From assembly GCA_019056435.1 (NCBI GenBank), contig CP077641.1:3348001-3412000 (forward strand): a DNA stretch of 64,000 nt. Direction: 5' to 3'. This document shows positions 1 through 9,892 of this stretch, piece by piece (the first letter of the stretch is position 1; each line of letters opens with the position of its first letter). Source of the stretch: Stutzerimonas stutzeri (GTDB lineage Bacteria > Pseudomonadota > Gammaproteobacteria > Pseudomonadales > Pseudomonadaceae). The position numbers and the translations under genes were made by a program. The notes under the pieces are model-generated. The model saw only the letters and a program-made list of their open reading frames with translations. It did not search any database and was not told the DNA's origin.

Positions 1-320
1 TGCCGGCCGAATTGTTCGAAGAGCAGGCCAAGCGTCGCGTCGTGCTGGGTCTGATCGTTGCCGAGGTGGTCAAGCAACACGAGCTCAAGCCTGATGACAG
101 CCGTGTTCGCGAGCTGATCGAAGAGATGGCTTCCGCCTATCAGGAGCCGGAGCAGGTGGTATCCTGGTACTACAAGAACGCCGAGCAACTGAACGAAGTC
201 CGCTCGGTTGTGCTCGAAGAACAAGTTGTAGATACTGTCCTGCAGCAGGCTAAAGTAACCGACAAATCGGTTTCCTACGAAGAAGCAGTGAAGCCTGCGG
301 AAGCCCCGCAAGCAGCTTGA
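1..320 (+). CDS. tig: Trigger factor, C-terminal fragment (gene runs off left edge)
   Basis: This is the last ~106 residues of the ribosome-associated chaperone and peptidyl-prolyl isomerase. The reading frame is open from base 3 and ends at TGA 318-320. The fragment is the helical C-terminal substrate-cradle domain, recognisable from the segments [26 protein letters not shown] and the final helix around [19 protein letters not shown]. The ribosome-binding and PPIase domains lie outside the window. The gene is followed by clpP and clpX on the same strand, the standard tig-clpP-clpX-lon order. No strong terminator is visible in the 90-base gap to clpP. Confidence 0.95.
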   Translation, partial: PAELFEEQAKRRVVLGLIVAEVVKQHELKPDDSRVRELIEEMASAYQEPEQVVSWYYKNAEQLNEVRSVVLEEQVVDTVLQQAKVTDKSVSYEEAVKPAEAPQAA

Positions 321-410
321 ATCTCTTCAAATCGTTTTGAATGCACGTTCATAAGCCAGCCTAGTGCTGGCTTATGTCTTTGAGGCGTGACATAGGGAGT
401 ATCGTTGGAC

Positions 411-1050
411 ATGTCCGGCAATCCGTTTATGCAAGCACCCGATATCCAGGCCGCCGGTGGGCTGGTCCCGATGGTCATCGAGCAGTCCGCCCGTGGCGAG
501 CGCGCGTATGACATCTATTCCCGACTCCTGAAGGAGCGGGTGATCTTCATGGTTGGCCAGGTCGAAGACTACATGGCGAATCTGATCGTCGCGCAGATGC
601 TGTTCCTCGAGGCCGAGAACCCCGAGAAGGATATCCACCTCTACATCAATTCGCCGGGTGGCTCGGTGACGGCGGGCATGTCCATTTACGACACCATGCA
701 GTTCATCAAGCCCGACGTTTCGACGATCTGCATCGGCCAGGCCTGCAGCATGGGTGCGTTGCTGTTGACCGGCGGCGCAGCCGGTAAGCGCTACTGTCTG
801 CCGCACTCGCGGATGATGATTCACCAGCCGTTGGGCGGCTTCCAGGGGGCAGGCTTCGGACATCGAGATTCATGCCCGTGAGATCCTTACCATTCGCGAG
901 CGCCTGAACAAGATCATGGCTCAGCATACGGGCCAGCCGCTGGATGTCATTGCCCGTGACACCGACCGCGACAACTTCATGAGTGGCGAGGAGGCCGTCA
1001 AGTACGGGCTTATCGACCAAGTGCTGGCTCAGCGTCAGATGGCGGGGTGA
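411..1050 (+). CDS. clpP: ATP-dependent Clp protease proteolytic subunit ClpP (one-base frameshift)
   Basis: ClpP is the serine protease chamber that degrades proteins unfolded by ClpX or ClpA in the cytoplasm. Corrected length is 212 residues, normal for Pseudomonas. The catalytic triad is S113 (GQACSMGA), H138 (MMIHQPLGG) and D187 (TDRDNF, after the shift). ATG 411 was chosen because it gives the usual MSxNPFMQ start and has GGGAG 11 bases upstream; TTG 405 is the alternative. Bases 845-849 are five G where the conserved [12 protein letters not shown] reading needs four, so the printed frame dies at 881. The downstream frame is fully conserved to TGA 1048-1050, which favours a sequencing error over a pseudogene. 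Confidence 0.93.
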
Positions 1051-1149
1051 TCTCGTCAGCCCTGGCGATGTCTGGCTTTAGCCCGGGCTTGAAAAAGCCC
1101 TCGAATGCCTTCATCTTGTGTTTCAAGCCTTCCCGATTGGATCGATCGA

Positions 1150-2429
1150 ATGACTGACACCCGCAACGGCGAGGATTCCGGCAAGCTGCTTTATTGCTCC
1201 TTCTGCGGCAAAAGCCAGCACGAAGTGCGCAAGTTGATTGCTGGCCCCTCGGTTTTTATCTGCGACGAGTGCGTCGACCTGTGCAATGACATCATCCGTG
1301 AGGAGGTGCAGGAAGCCCAGGCCGAAAGCAGTGCGCAAAAACTGCCTGCGCCCAAGGAGATCAGCGGCATTCTCGACCAGTACGTCATTGGTCAGGAGCG
1401 TGCCAAAAGATTCTGGCAGTGGCCGTTTACAACCATTACAAGCGACTCAATCAGCGCGACAAGAAAGAAGAGGTCGAGCTGGGCAAGAGCAATATCCTGC
1501 TGATCGGCCCGACGGGTTCAGGCAAGACGCTGCTCGCCGAGACGCTGGCTCGCCTTCTTAACGTCCCGTTCACCATCGCTGATGCCACGACGCTGACCGA
1601 GGCCGGCTACGTGGGCGAGGATGTGGAGAACATCATTCAGAAGCTGTTGCAGAAGTGTGACTACGACGTGGAGAAGGCCCAGATGGGCATTGTCTACATC
1701 GATGAGATCGACAAGATCTCTCGCAAGTCCGACAACCCATCCATCACGCGTGACGTGTCGGGTGAGGGGGTGCAGCAAGCGCTGCTGAAGCTGATCGAGG
1801 GAACCGTTGCTTCCGTTCCGCCGCAGGGCGGCCGCAAACATCCCCAGCAGGAGTTCCTTCAGGTTGATACCCGCAACATCCTGTTCATCTGCGGCGGTGC
1901 GTTTGCGGGCCTTGAGAAGGTGATTCAGAGCCGTTCTACCCAGGGCGGTATCGGGTTCAATGCAGAGGTACGCAGCAAGGATCCGGGCAAGAAAATCGGA
2001 GAATCGCTACGTGCGGTTGAGCCCGACGATCTGGTCAAGTTCGGCCTGATTCCAGAGTTCGTGGGGCGTTTGCCGGTTATTGCCACCCTGGACGAACTGG
2101 ACGAAGCGGCATTGATCCAGATTCTGACCGAACCGAAAAATGCGTTGACCAAACAGTACGCCAAGCTGTTTGAACTCGAGGGAGTCGATCTGGAGTTCCG
2201 CACCGATGCGCTCAAGGCAGTAGCCGGACGTGCATTGGAGCGCAAGACCGGTGCGCGGGGCCTGCGATCGATTCTTGAGGGCGTTCTGCTCGACACCATG
2301 TATGAAATTCCTTCGCAGAAGGATGTCAGCAAAGTAGTGATCGATGAGAGCGTGATCGAAGGAACGTCGAAGCCGCTGCTGATCTACGAGAGCAGCGAGC
2401 CGCCAGCGAAGGCTGCGCCTGACGCGTGA
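1150..2429 (+). CDS. clpX: Clp protease ATP-binding unfoldase ClpX (one-base frameshift)
   Basis: ClpX is the AAA+ hexameric unfoldase that recognises tagged substrates and feeds ClpP. Corrected length is 426 residues, the family norm. The N-terminal zinc-binding domain has C16, C19, C38 and C41. Walker A GPTGSGKT lies at about 120-127 and Walker B IVYIDEID at about 181-188. ATG 1150 starts the zinc domain ([10 protein letters not shown]). Bases 1405-1408 are four A where the conserved [18 protein letters not shown] reading needs five. The frame then continues intact to TGA 2427-2429. An intact second frame over 336 residues argues for a sequencing or assembly deletion. Same strand and order as clpP and lon. 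Confidence 0.93.
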
Positions 2430-2433
2430 TAGT

Positions 2434-2458
2434 ACAAAGGGGCCTCCGGGCCCTTTTG
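2434..2458 (+). terminator. Rho-independent terminator after clpX
   Basis: A short GC-rich hairpin (AAAGGG...CCCTTT arms with further GC pairing inside) ends in a T run immediately after the clpX stop. It would separate clpPX transcription from lon, which has its own upstream region. Confidence 0.7.
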
Positions 2459-2473
2459 CATTTCTGCGTCCTC

Positions 2474-2500
2474 CTTGTTTTTTGCCTAGCGCGCCCTCAT
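2474..2500 (+). promoter_or_regulatory. Possible heat-shock (sigma-32-type) promoter of lon
   Basis: CTTGTTT at 2474-2480 and CCCTCAT at 2494-2500, 13 bases apart, resemble the sigma-32 pattern (CTTGAAA, 13-16 bases, CCCCAT). They sit 48 bases upstream of the lon start. lon is a heat-shock gene in many proteobacteria. The match is imperfect and only suggestive. Confidence 0.3.
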
Positions 2501-2547
2501 CCTTGTTTCTAGGGTGTTTCCCCGTTCCCGCCGTAGAGCTGAATGTT

Positions 2548-4944
2548 ATGAAGACAACCATCGAATTGCCCCTTTTGCCACTGCGTGACGTCGTGGTCTA
2601 TCCGCACATGGTGATTCCGCTGTTCGTTGGCCGAGAGAAGTCCATAGAGGCCCTCGAGGCGGCGATGGCGGGCGACAAGCAGATTCTGCTCTTGGCTCAG
2701 AAGAATCCGGCTGACGACGATCCCAATGAAGATGCCCTTTATCGTGTGGGCACCGTTGCGACTGTCCTACAGCTACTCAAATTGCCTGATGGCACCGTGA
2801 AGGTGTTGGTGGAGGGCGAGCAGCGCGGTGTGATCGACCGTTTCTTCGAGGTCGAGGATCATTGTCGTGCCGAAGTCGAGCTGATCGAGGAGTCAGAGAT
2901 CGACGAGCGGGAAGGCGAGGTGCTGACGCGGAGTTTGCTGAGTCAGTTCGAGCAGTACGTTCAGCTTGGCAAGAAGGTCCCGTCTGAAGTGCTCTCTTCG
3001 CTGGCTAGCATCGATGAGCCTGCTCGGCTGGTCGATACGATGGCGGCCCACATGGCGCTGAAAATCGAACAGAAGCAGGCGATTCTGGAAATCACGGAGC
3101 TCTCGGCTCGAGTCGAGCATGTGCTCGCCTTGCTGGATGCCGAGATTGATCTGCTGCAGGTCGAAAAGCGAATCCGTGGCCGGGTCAAGAAGCAGATGGA
3201 GCGTAGCCAGCGCGAGTACTACCTGAATGAGCAGATGAAGGCTATTCAGAAAGAACTCGGCGATATCGATGAAGGCCACAATGAAATCGATGACCTGAAG
3301 AAGCGCATCGAGAACGCAGGCCTGCCCAAGGATGCTCACGCCAAAGCCACGGCTGAGCTGAACAAGCTCAAGCAGATGTCTCCCATGTCCGCCGAGGCCA
3401 CGGTGGTGCGGACCTATATCGACTGGCTGGTCAATGTCCCGTGGAAGGCGGCAAGCAAGGTCCGGCTGGATCTGCAAAAGGCAGAGGAGGTGCTCGACGC
3501 CGATCATTACGGCCTCGAGGAGGTTAAGGACCGGATCTTGGAATACCTGGCCGTGCAGAAGCGAGTCAAGAAGCTCAAGGGCCCGGTGCTGTGCCTGGTT
3601 GGTCCGCCCGGTGTGGGTAAGACTTCGCTGGCCGAGTCCATCGCCCGATCCACAAATCGCAAGTTCGTCCGTATGGCGCTCGGCGGCGTGCGCGACGAGG
3701 CCGAAATCCGAGGGCATCGTCGGACCTACATCGGTTCGATGCCCGGACGGCTGATCCAGAAACTAAGCAAAGTTGGCGTTCGCAATCCGCTGTTCCTGCT
3801 CGACGAGATCGACAAGATGGGTAACGACATGCGTGGGGATCCTGCGTCTGCGTTGCTGGAAGTGCTCGACCCGGAGCAGAACCACAACTTCAATGATCAT
3901 TATCTTGAGGTCGATTACGATCTGTCTGACGTCATGTTCCTGTGCACAGCGAACTCGATGAACATTCCGGCACCGTTGCTCGACCGCATGGAAGTGATCC
4001 GCCTTCCAGGCTACACAGAGGACGAGAAGATCAACATCGCTAACCGTTACCTGGTGCCGAAGCAGGTCAAGGCCAACGGTCTCAAGAAAACCGAGTTGGT
4101 ATTCCAGGACGAGGCATTGCGAGACGTTGTTCGCTATTACACCCGCGAGGCGGGGGTGCGAAGCCTGGAGCGACAGCTGGCGAAGGTGTGCCGGAAGGTG
4201 GTGAAGGAGCACGCCACGGAAAAGAACTTCAAGGTCGAGATCGACGCCGCATCGCTCGAACATTATCTTGGCGTCCGCAAGTTCCGTTACGGTCTTGCGG
4301 AGCAGCAGGACCAGGTCGGACAAGTGACCGGGCTCGCCTGGACCCAGGTTGGTGGCGAGTTGCTGACCATCGAGGCGGCGGTCGTTCCCGGCAAGGGACG
4401 GCTGACAAAGACCGGCTCGCTCGGTGACGTGATGGGGGAATCAATCACTGCCGCATTGACAGTGGTCCGCAGCCGAGCCCAAAGCTTGGGCATTGCGCCG
4501 GACTTCCATGAAAAGCAGGACATCCATATCCATGTCCCTGAAGGGGCGACTCCCAAGGATGGCCCGAGCGCCGGTATCGGTATGTGCACCGCATTGGTTT
4601 CGGCTCTGACCCAGATTCCGGTTCGCGCTGAAGTGGCGATGACGGGCGAGATTACGCTGCGTGGTCAGGTACTCGCCATTGGCGGTTTGAAGGAGAAATT
4701 GCTGGCCGCACATCGGGGCGGAATCAAGACCGTGATCATCCCGGAAGAGAATCAGCGTGATCTGAAAGAGATTCCTGAAAATATTAAGCAGGACTTGCTG
4801 ATTAAACCAGTCAAGTGGATTGACGAAGTCCTTCAAATTGCGCTGCAATACGCGCCGGAGCCCTTACCTGATGCGGCTCCCGACATCGTTGCAAAGGAAG
4901 ACAAGCGCGAGTCTGATTCCAAGGAGCGAATCAGCACGCATTAG
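2548..4944 (+). CDS. lon: ATP-dependent protease La (Lon)
   Basis: Lon is a cytoplasmic AAA+ serine protease that removes misfolded and regulatory proteins. It has 798 residues, as in P. aeruginosa. An N-terminal LON substrate-binding domain begins at [20 protein letters not shown] coiled helical region is followed by the AAA+ module with Walker A GPPGVGKT at 352-359, then the protease domain with the Ser-Lys dyad S674 (DGPSAGIG) and K717 (GGLKEK). The reading frame extends 66 bases upstream, but ATG 2548 gives the conserved N-terminus. The gene is intact, unlike its clp neighbours. It is followed by a strong promoter for hupB. Confidence 0.97.
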   Translation: MKTTIELPLLPLRDVVVYPHMVIPLFVGREKSIEALEAAMAGDKQILLLAQKNPADDDPNEDALYRVGTVATVLQLLKLPDGTVKVLVEGEQRGVIDRFFEVEDHCRAEVELIEESEIDEREGEVLTRSLLSQFEQYVQLGKKVPSEVLSSLASIDEPARLVDTMAAHMALKIEQKQAILEITELSARVEHVLALLDAEIDLLQVEKRIRGRVKKQMERSQREYYLNEQMKAIQKELGDIDEGHNEIDDLKKRIENAGLPKDAHAKATAELNKLKQMSPMSAEATVVRTYIDWLVNVPWKAASKVRLDLQKAEEVLDADHYGLEEVKDRILEYLAVQKRVKKLKGPVLCLVGPPGVGKTSLAESIARSTNRKFVRMALGGVRDEAEIRGHRRTYIGSMPGRLIQKLSKVGVRNPLFLLDEIDKMGNDMRGDPASALLEVLDPEQNHNFNDHYLEVDYDLSDVMFLCTANSMNIPAPLLDRMEVIRLPGYTEDEKINIANRYLVPKQVKANGLKKTELVFQDEALRDVVRYYTREAGVRSLERQLAKVCRKVVKEHATEKNFKVEIDAASLEHYLGVRKFRYGLAEQQDQVGQVTGLAWTQVGGELLTIEAAVVPGKGRLTKTGSLGDVMGESITAALTVVRSRAQSLGIAPDFHEKQDIHIHVPEGATPKDGPSAGIGMCTALVSALTQIPVRAEVAMTGEITLRGQVLAIGGLKEKLLAAHRGGIKTVIIPEENQRDLKEIPENIKQDLLIKPVKWIDEVLQIALQYAPEPLPDAAPDIVAKEDKRESDSKERISTH

Positions 4945-4958
4945 TCTGGAAGGCTCTG

Positions 4959-4988
4959 TTGACATATTTTCGGCGCCCTTGATATAAA
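4959..4988 (+). promoter_or_regulatory. Sigma-70 promoter of hupB
   Basis: TTGACA at 4959-4964 and TATAAA at 4983-4988 are separated by 18 bases, close to the housekeeping consensus. The start of hupB lies about 88 bases downstream, with a purine-rich ribosome site AAGGGGA at 5064-5070. Confidence 0.75.
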
Positions 4989-5076
4989 CCGGCCCTTTGT
5001 GTCGCTGCTATTTCAGCACCGCTTTGCTTACACCAAAAATTAAAGATACGACTCAACAGAAATAAGGGGACTTAGA

Positions 5077-5349
5077 GTGAACAAGTCGGAACTGATCGAT
5101 GCTATCGCTGCATCTGCTGATATCCCGAAAGCTGTTGCTGGCCGCGCGCTGGATGCAGTAATCGACTCCGTTACTGGCGCGCTGAAGGCTGGTGATTCCG
5201 TGGTACTGGTTGGTTTCGGTACTTTCGCTGTCAAGGAGCGCGCCGCTCGTACCGGCCGCAACCCTCAGACCGGCAAGCCGATCAATATCGCAGCGGCCAA
5301 GATTCCGGGATTCAAAGCTGGCAAGGCTCTGAAAGACGCTGTCAACTAA
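5077..5349 (+). CDS. hupB: Nucleoid protein HU, beta subunit
   Basis: HU is a dimeric DNA-bending protein of the nucleoid. It has 90 residues, the canonical length. The helical N-terminus [19 protein letters not shown] is followed by the [14 protein letters not shown] strand and the arm motif [10 protein letters not shown], which contains the DNA-intercalating Asn-Pro, ending in [10 protein letters not shown]. The start is GTG 5077 preceded by AAGGGGA. It has its own sigma-70 promoter between lon and hupB, in the conserved lon-hupB-ppiD order. Confidence 0.97.
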   Translation: MNKSELIDAIAASADIPKAVAGRALDAVIDSVTGALKAGDSVVLVGFGTFAVKERAARTGRNPQTGKPINIAAAKIPGFKAGKALKDAVN

Positions 5350-5472
5350 GCGTTTTTGATCCGGCCAGCTGTCAGTCGACTCTGACCCTGGCTTGGAGTG
5401 GTGGTTCGAACAGGCCGCGCCTGTTGCGCTCGGGCTTGGGGGATTCGGCCCAACCGCTCCAAAAGCTCCGCG

Positions 5473-5504
5473 AAGGCGCATCCCCCGGATGCGCCTTTCT
5501 TTTA
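5473..5504 (+). terminator. Terminator between hupB and ppiD
   Basis: Arms AAGGCGCATC / GATGCGCCTT (5474-5483 and 5488-5497) form a stable hairpin followed by TCTTTTA. It lies 125 bases past hupB and 55 bases before ppiD. A leader hairpin of ppiD is possible, but it has terminator form. Confidence 0.65.
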
Positions 5505-5559
5505 TCCGGTTTCCACCCGTGCTGCAGTGTATGCCGCGCAGCTGCCTCCTGGGGGACGC

Positions 5560-7413
5560 ATGCTTCAGAACATCAGGGACAACTCTCAAGGCTGGATTGC
5601 CAAGACCATTATCGGCGTCATCATCGTTCTACTGGCGCTGACCGGTTTTGATGCAATCTTCAGTTCCGTCAGCAATAGCCGGAACGCTGCTGAAGTCAAC
5701 GGCGAGGAAATCTCGCTGGATGAGCTCAACGAGGCCATGAACATGCAGCGCCGCCAGCTCGCGCAGCAGCTAGGTGGCGACTTCGATCCCTCGCTGCTTG
5801 ACGACAAACTGGTGCGAGAGTCGTCGTTGCGGGCGCTGATTGACCGAGCCTTGCTGCTGCAGGGGGCTCGCAATGCCGACTTTGCCTTCTCCGAAACCGC
5901 ACTGGATCAACTGATCCTGCAGACGCCGGAGTTCGCCGTAGAGGGTAAGTTCAACGCGACCCGCTTCGATCAGGTCATCCAACAGATGGGTTACACGCGG
6001 ATGCAGTTCCGTGAGTTGCTCAAGCAGGAAATGCTGATCGGCCAACTGCGTGCCGGTATTTCCGGTTCAGGATTCGTTACGGACGAGCAGATCGAGCGAT
6101 TCGCCAGCCTCGAGCAGCAAACCCGCGATTTCGCCAGTGTCCGGATCCAGGCCGATGCCAATACGGTTCAAGTCAGCGACAGCGACGCGCGCGAGTATTA
6201 CGAACAGAATCCAGACCGTTTTCGTTCGCCTGAACAGGTGGTATTGGAGTACGTCGAGCTGGACAAGGAGTCGTTCTTCGATCAGGTCGAAGTGTCTGAC
6301 GATGAGGTCGACGAGCTCTACAAGCAGCGTATCGCGAACCTCGCGGAACAGCGCCGTGCCGCGCATATCCTGATCGAGACAGACGATGGCAATGACGCGC
6401 AGGCGAAGCAGCGGATCGACGAGATTGCCAAGCGGGTATCTGCTGGCGAAGATTTCGCGGCGCTGGCCAAGGAGCTGTCCGAGGACCCGGGCTCAGCCGG
6501 CGAGGGCGGCGACCTGGGGTTTGCGGGCCCCGGTGTATATGACCCTGAATTCGAAGCGGCTCTCTACGGGTTGGAGCAGGGGCAGGTTTCTGCTCCGGTT
6601 CGATCCGAGTTTGGTTGGCATCTGATTAAGCTGCTTGGTGTTCAATCACCCGAAATACCGACCCTTGAATCGATGAAGCCCGAACTGGTTCGCGAACTCA
6701 AGGCTCAGCAAGTCGAGCAGCGCTTCGTCGAGGCCAGCAAACAGCTGGAAGATGCGGCGTTCGAGTCCTCAGACCTGGCACAACCTGCTCAGGAACTTGG
6801 ATTGCGGGTTCGGACAACTGAAGCGTTCGGTCGCGAGGGTGGTGCTGGTGTAGCCGCGAACCGTCAGGTCATCCAGGCGGCTTTCAGTGATGAGGTGCTG
6901 TTGGATGGTGCCAACAGTGAGGTTATCGAGCTGGATCCGGACACCGCCGTTGTGGTGCGGGTCAAGCAGCACCTGCAGCCCGAGGTGATGCCTTACGATC
7001 AGGTCGGGGAGGGCATCGTTGCCCAATTGCAGCAGGCCAAAGCGGCTGAGCAAGCTGAAGCCCAGGGCCAGGCGCTGCTGGCCAAGCTGCGTGGCGGCGA
7101 GCAAGCTGAGGTCGAATGGCAGCCTGTCGAAGCCGCATCGCGCAATCAGGAGGGCGTCGAGCCGGCCGTGCTGCAGGAAGTGTTCCGTATGCCTCGTCCG
7201 CAGAATGGTGATGCTCCGACCTATGGTGGTATTCGATTGGGTGAGGGTGATTTCGTAGTCATCCAATTGAACGGCGTCAGCGAACCGGATGCCGAGCTTT
7301 CGGCTGAAGAAAAGCAGAGCTACCGTCGATTCTTGGCTTCACGCAGTGGCCAGCAGGATTTCGCCGCCTACCGCGACATGCTGCATAACGAAGCGGACAT
7401 CGAGACGTATTGA
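5560..7413 (+). CDS. ppiD: Periplasmic folding chaperone / PPIase PpiD (SurA-N, parvulin)
   Basis: PpiD is an inner-membrane-anchored periplasmic chaperone near the Sec translocon. It has 617 residues (E. coli about 623). A single N-terminal membrane helix lies at about 14-34 (IAKTIIGVIIVLLALTGF), followed by a SurA-like N domain, a parvulin domain at about 263-365 containing AAHILIET and GDLGFAGPG, and a long C-terminal region. ATG 5560 was chosen because GGGGGA lies just upstream and MLQNIRD begins the short cytoplasmic tail. The frame is open further upstream, but that part crosses the terminator hairpin and is not credible. It ends at a bidirectional terminator facing fabI. Confidence 0.93.
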   Translation: MLQNIRDNSQGWIAKTIIGVIIVLLALTGFDAIFSSVSNSRNAAEVNGEEISLDELNEAMNMQRRQLAQQLGGDFDPSLLDDKLVRESSLRALIDRALLLQGARNADFAFSETALDQLILQTPEFAVEGKFNATRFDQVIQQMGYTRMQFRELLKQEMLIGQLRAGISGSGFVTDEQIERFASLEQQTRDFASVRIQADANTVQVSDSDAREYYEQNPDRFRSPEQVVLEYVELDKESFFDQVEVSDDEVDELYKQRIANLAEQRRAAHILIETDDGNDAQAKQRIDEIAKRVSAGEDFAALAKELSEDPGSAGEGGDLGFAGPGVYDPEFEAALYGLEQGQVSAPVRSEFGWHLIKLLGVQSPEIPTLESMKPELVRELKAQQVEQRFVEASKQLEDAAFESSDLAQPAQELGLRVRTTEAFGREGGAGVAANRQVIQAAFSDEVLLDGANSEVIELDPDTAVVVRVKQHLQPEVMPYDQVGEGIVAQLQQAKAAEQAEAQGQALLAKLRGGEQAEVEWQPVEAASRNQEGVEPAVLQEVFRMPRPQNGDAPTYGGIRLGEGDFVVIQLNGVSEPDAELSAEEKQSYRRFLASRSGQQDFAAYRDMLHNEADIETY

Positions 7414-7428
7414 TCGAGTGAGAGAAAC

Positions 7429-7459
7429 AAAAAAACCCGCACGATATGCGGGTTTTTTT
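7429..7459. terminator. Bidirectional terminator between ppiD and fabI
   Basis: A run of A, CCCGCA, a short loop, TGCGGG and a run of T form a symmetrical hairpin with U tracts on both strands. It sits between the convergent ppiD (+) and fabI (-) and can serve both. Confidence 0.9.
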
Positions 7460-7472
7460 ATGGATGTTGGCT

Positions 7473-8267
7473 TTAGTCTTCGATATTGCCCATCGCTGTC
7501 GTGTTGAAGCCGCCGTCTACATAAAGAATTTCGCCGCTGATTCCTGAAGCGAGGTCGGAGCAGAGGAACGCGCCCGCGTTGCCCACTTCCTCAATGGTCA
7601 CGTTACGGCGTAGGGGCGTCTGCCTTTCGTTCGCGGCGAGCATCTTGCGGAAGCTCTTGATGCCAGACGCCGCAAGCGTGCGAATCGGGCCGGCGGATAC
7701 AGCATTGACGCGGGTGCCTTCGGGACCAAGACTTCCGGCAAGGTAGCGGACGCCCGCTTCCAGACTCGCCTTGGCCATGCCCATGACGTTGTAGTTGGGC
7801 ATGGTGCGTTCGGCGCCAAGGTAGGACAGCGTGAGAATGCTGCCGTTACGGCCTTTCATCATCGGGCGACCGGCCTTGGCCAGGGCAACCAGACTGTAGG
7901 CGCTGATGTCATGAGCGATGCGGAAGCCCTCACGCGTGGTCACCTCGGTGAAGTCACCGTCGAGCTGGTCGCCCGGGGCGAAACCGACCGAGTGAACGAT
8001 TCCGTCCAGCCCGTCCCACTTCTTGGCTAATGCTTCGAAAACCTGGGCAATCTCTTCGTCGCTGGCCACGTCGCATGGGAAGCACAGCTCCGGGCTTGAG
8101 CCCCAGCTCGCGGCGAATTCTTCGACGCGCCCCTTGAGCTTTTCGTTCTGATAGGTGAAGGCCAGCTCGGCGCCTTCGCGGTGCATGGCTGCAGCAATGC
8201 CCGAGGCAATCGATAGTTTGCTGGCAACGCCCACGATCAGTACGCGCTTACCGGTTAGAAAACCCAT
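7473..8267 (-). CDS. fabI: Enoyl-[acyl-carrier-protein] reductase (NADH), FabI
   Basis: FabI catalyses the last step of each fatty-acid elongation cycle, reducing trans-2-enoyl-ACP with NADH in the cytoplasm. It has 264 residues. It is an SDR-fold protein with the FabI-type nucleotide motif [13 protein letters not shown] near the N-terminus and catalytic Y149, Y159 and K166 in [19 protein letters not shown]. This is the triclosan-sensitive FabI type rather than FabV or FabK. Its start lies inside the end of the upstream ABC ATPase gene (20-base overlap), so it appears to be translated as the last cistron of the yej operon, although an internal promoter is likely for such a central gene. Confidence 0.96.
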   Translation of the reverse strand: MGFLTGKRVLIVGVASKLSIASGIAAAMHREGAELAFTYQNEKLKGRVEEFAASWGSSPELCFPCDVASDEEIAQVFEALAKKWDGLDGIVHSVGFAPGDQLDGDFTEVTTREGFRIAHDISAYSLVALAKAGRPMMKGRNGSILTLSYLGAERTMPNYNVMGMAKASLEAGVRYLAGSLGPEGTRVNAVSAGPIRTLAASGIKSFRKMLAANERQTPLRRNVTIEEVGNAGAFLCSDLASGISGEILYVDGGFNTTAMGNIED

Positions 8268-9891
8268 GTGCTTGTCCCTCTTCTGGTTGGGCAGTCGCCG
8301 GCGTCATGAAAGCCGACTCCAGCAACTGCTGTGTATACGGATGTTGCGGAGCGGCAAAGATGCTCTCGGCCTGCCCCTGTTCAACGACCTTGCCTTGCTT
8401 GACCACCATCATCTGGTGGCTGAGCGCCTTTACCACCGCCAGGTCATGGCTGATGAAAAGGTAGGTCAGGTTGTACTTGGCCTGTAGCGAGCGTAGTAGC
8501 TCCACCACCTGTCGTTGTACCGTCCTGTCCAGCGCCGATGTCGGCTCGTCCAGCAGAATGAGCTCGGGCTTGAGTACCAGCGCCCGGGCTATCGCGATCC
8601 GCTGACGTTGACCGCCGGAAAACTCATGCGGATAGCGATGCTGGCTCTCCGGGTCCAGACCCACCTCGACAAGTGCATCGACGATGGCCTGAGCCTGCTC
8701 GGCAGCCGTACCGACGCTATGGATTCGCAGCCCTTCTCCGACGATCTGGCCGACCGACATACGAGGACTGAGGCTGCCGTAAGGATCCTGGAAAACGACC
8801 TGCATCTCCTTTCTCAAAGGGCGCACCGCCCGCTGAGAAAGGTTTTGTAGCGCCTTGTCGCGAAAATGAATCTCGCCTCGGCTGGCAAGCAGACGAAGGA
8901 TGGCCAATCCTAACGTCGACTTTCCGGAACCGCTCTCGCCAACGATACCCAGCGTCTGGCCTTTAGGGAGGCTGAAACTGACGCCGTCAACCGCCTTCAC
9001 ATGGTCCACGGTGCGCCGCAATAGCCCCTTCTTGATCGGAAACCACACCCTCAGATCCTCCACTCGAAGGAGTGTGGGGGAGGATTCGGTCTCGACTGGC
9101 CCGCCACTGGGCTCCGCTGCCAGCAGTTCCTGGGTGTAGGGATGCTGTGGCGAGTGGAACAGTTGCTCACAAGACGCTTGTTCGACGACGCGACCGCGCT
9201 GCATGACACACACGCGGTGCGCAATTCTTCTCACCAGATTGAGATCATGGCTTATCAGGAGCAGCGCCATGCCCATGCGGGCCTGTAAATCCTTGAGCAG
9301 CTCCAGGATCTTTAACTGCACTGTTACGTCCAAGGCGGTGGTGGGCTCGTCTGCGATCAGCAGTTCGGGCTCGTTGGCGAGCGCCATGGCGATCATGACC
9401 CGCTGACGCTGGCCACCGGATAATTCATGGGGATAAGCCCGGATGCGTTTCCGAGGGTCCGGAATCCCGACGAGCTCTAACAACTCAAGGCTGCGCGCGG
9501 TGGCCGCCTTGCCACGCAGCCCTTTGTGAATAAGCAGGATTTCGTTGATTTGCTGGCCGATGGTGTGCAGCGGGTTGAGAGACGTCATCGGCTCCTGAAA
9601 CACCATCGCGATGCGATTGCCGCGGATGCGGCGCATGCGCTTTTCATCGGCGCCCAGGAGATCCTCGCCGTCATAGCGAATGCTGCCCGAAGGGTGCCGG
9701 GCCAGGGGGTAGGGGAGCAATCTGAGAATCGAATGGGCGGTAACCGACTTGCCCGAGCCACTCTCGCCGACAAGCGCCAGTGTTTCTCCCTTGCGTATAT
9801 CGAAGCTAACGCCTTCGACGACTCGCTGCGCACGGTCACCACTGACGAATTCCACGGCGAGGTCGCGAACCTCGATGAGCGTCTCGGTCAT
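8248..9891 (-). CDS. yejF: Peptide ABC transporter, double ATPase (YejF-like)
   Basis: This is a fused dual ATP-binding subunit of an oligopeptide/microcin-C-type importer, 547 residues, cytoplasmic at the inner membrane. Two ABC domains are visible, each with Walker A GESGSGKS and signature LSGGQRQRV or FSGGQRQRI. The C-terminal oligopeptide-transporter extensions following each domain contain HPYTQELL / [11 protein letters not shown] at 9891 ([11 protein letters not shown]) was chosen because AAGGAA precedes it; an upstream start adding nine residues lies inside yejE. It follows yejE by one base and overlaps fabI by 20 bases. The substrate is inferred from family only. Confidence 0.93.
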   Translation of the reverse strand: MTETLIEVRDLAVEFVSGDRAQRVVEGVSFDIRKGETLALVGESGSGKSVTAHSILRLLPYPLARHPSGSIRYDGEDLLGADEKRMRRIRGNRIAMVFQEPMTSLNPLHTIGQQINEILLIHKGLRGKAATARSLELLELVGIPDPRKRIRAYPHELSGGQRQRVMIAMALANEPELLIADEPTTALDVTVQLKILELLKDLQARMGMALLLISHDLNLVRRIAHRVCVMQRGRVVEQASCEQLFHSPQHPYTQELLAAEPSGGPVETESSPTLLRVEDLRVWFPIKKGLLRRTVDHVKAVDGVSFSLPKGQTLGIVGESGSGKSTLGLAILRLLASRGEIHFRDKALQNLSQRAVRPLRKEMQVVFQDPYGSLSPRMSVGQIVGEGLRIHSVGTAAEQAQAIVDALVEVGLDPESQHRYPHEFSGGQRQRIAIARALVLKPELILLDEPTSALDRTVQRQVVELLRSLQAKYNLTYLFISHDLAVVKALSHQMMVVKQGKVVEQGQAESIFAAPQHPYTQQLLESAFMTPATAQPEEGQAHGFSNR

Positions 9892-9892
9892 G

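Noticed and set aside
2893..3717. Long minus-strand ORF inside lon, and similar antisense ORFs in metH, cysI and the CobN-like gene
   Set aside because: They mirror conserved coding sequence on the other strand, as expected in GC-rich DNA, and have no domain or ribosome-site support.
5385..5465. tRNA-like GGTTCGAA and neighbouring GGATTCGGCCC after hupB
   Set aside because: No acceptor stem, D arm or anticodon arm can be paired around it; it is part of the hupB-ppiD spacer.
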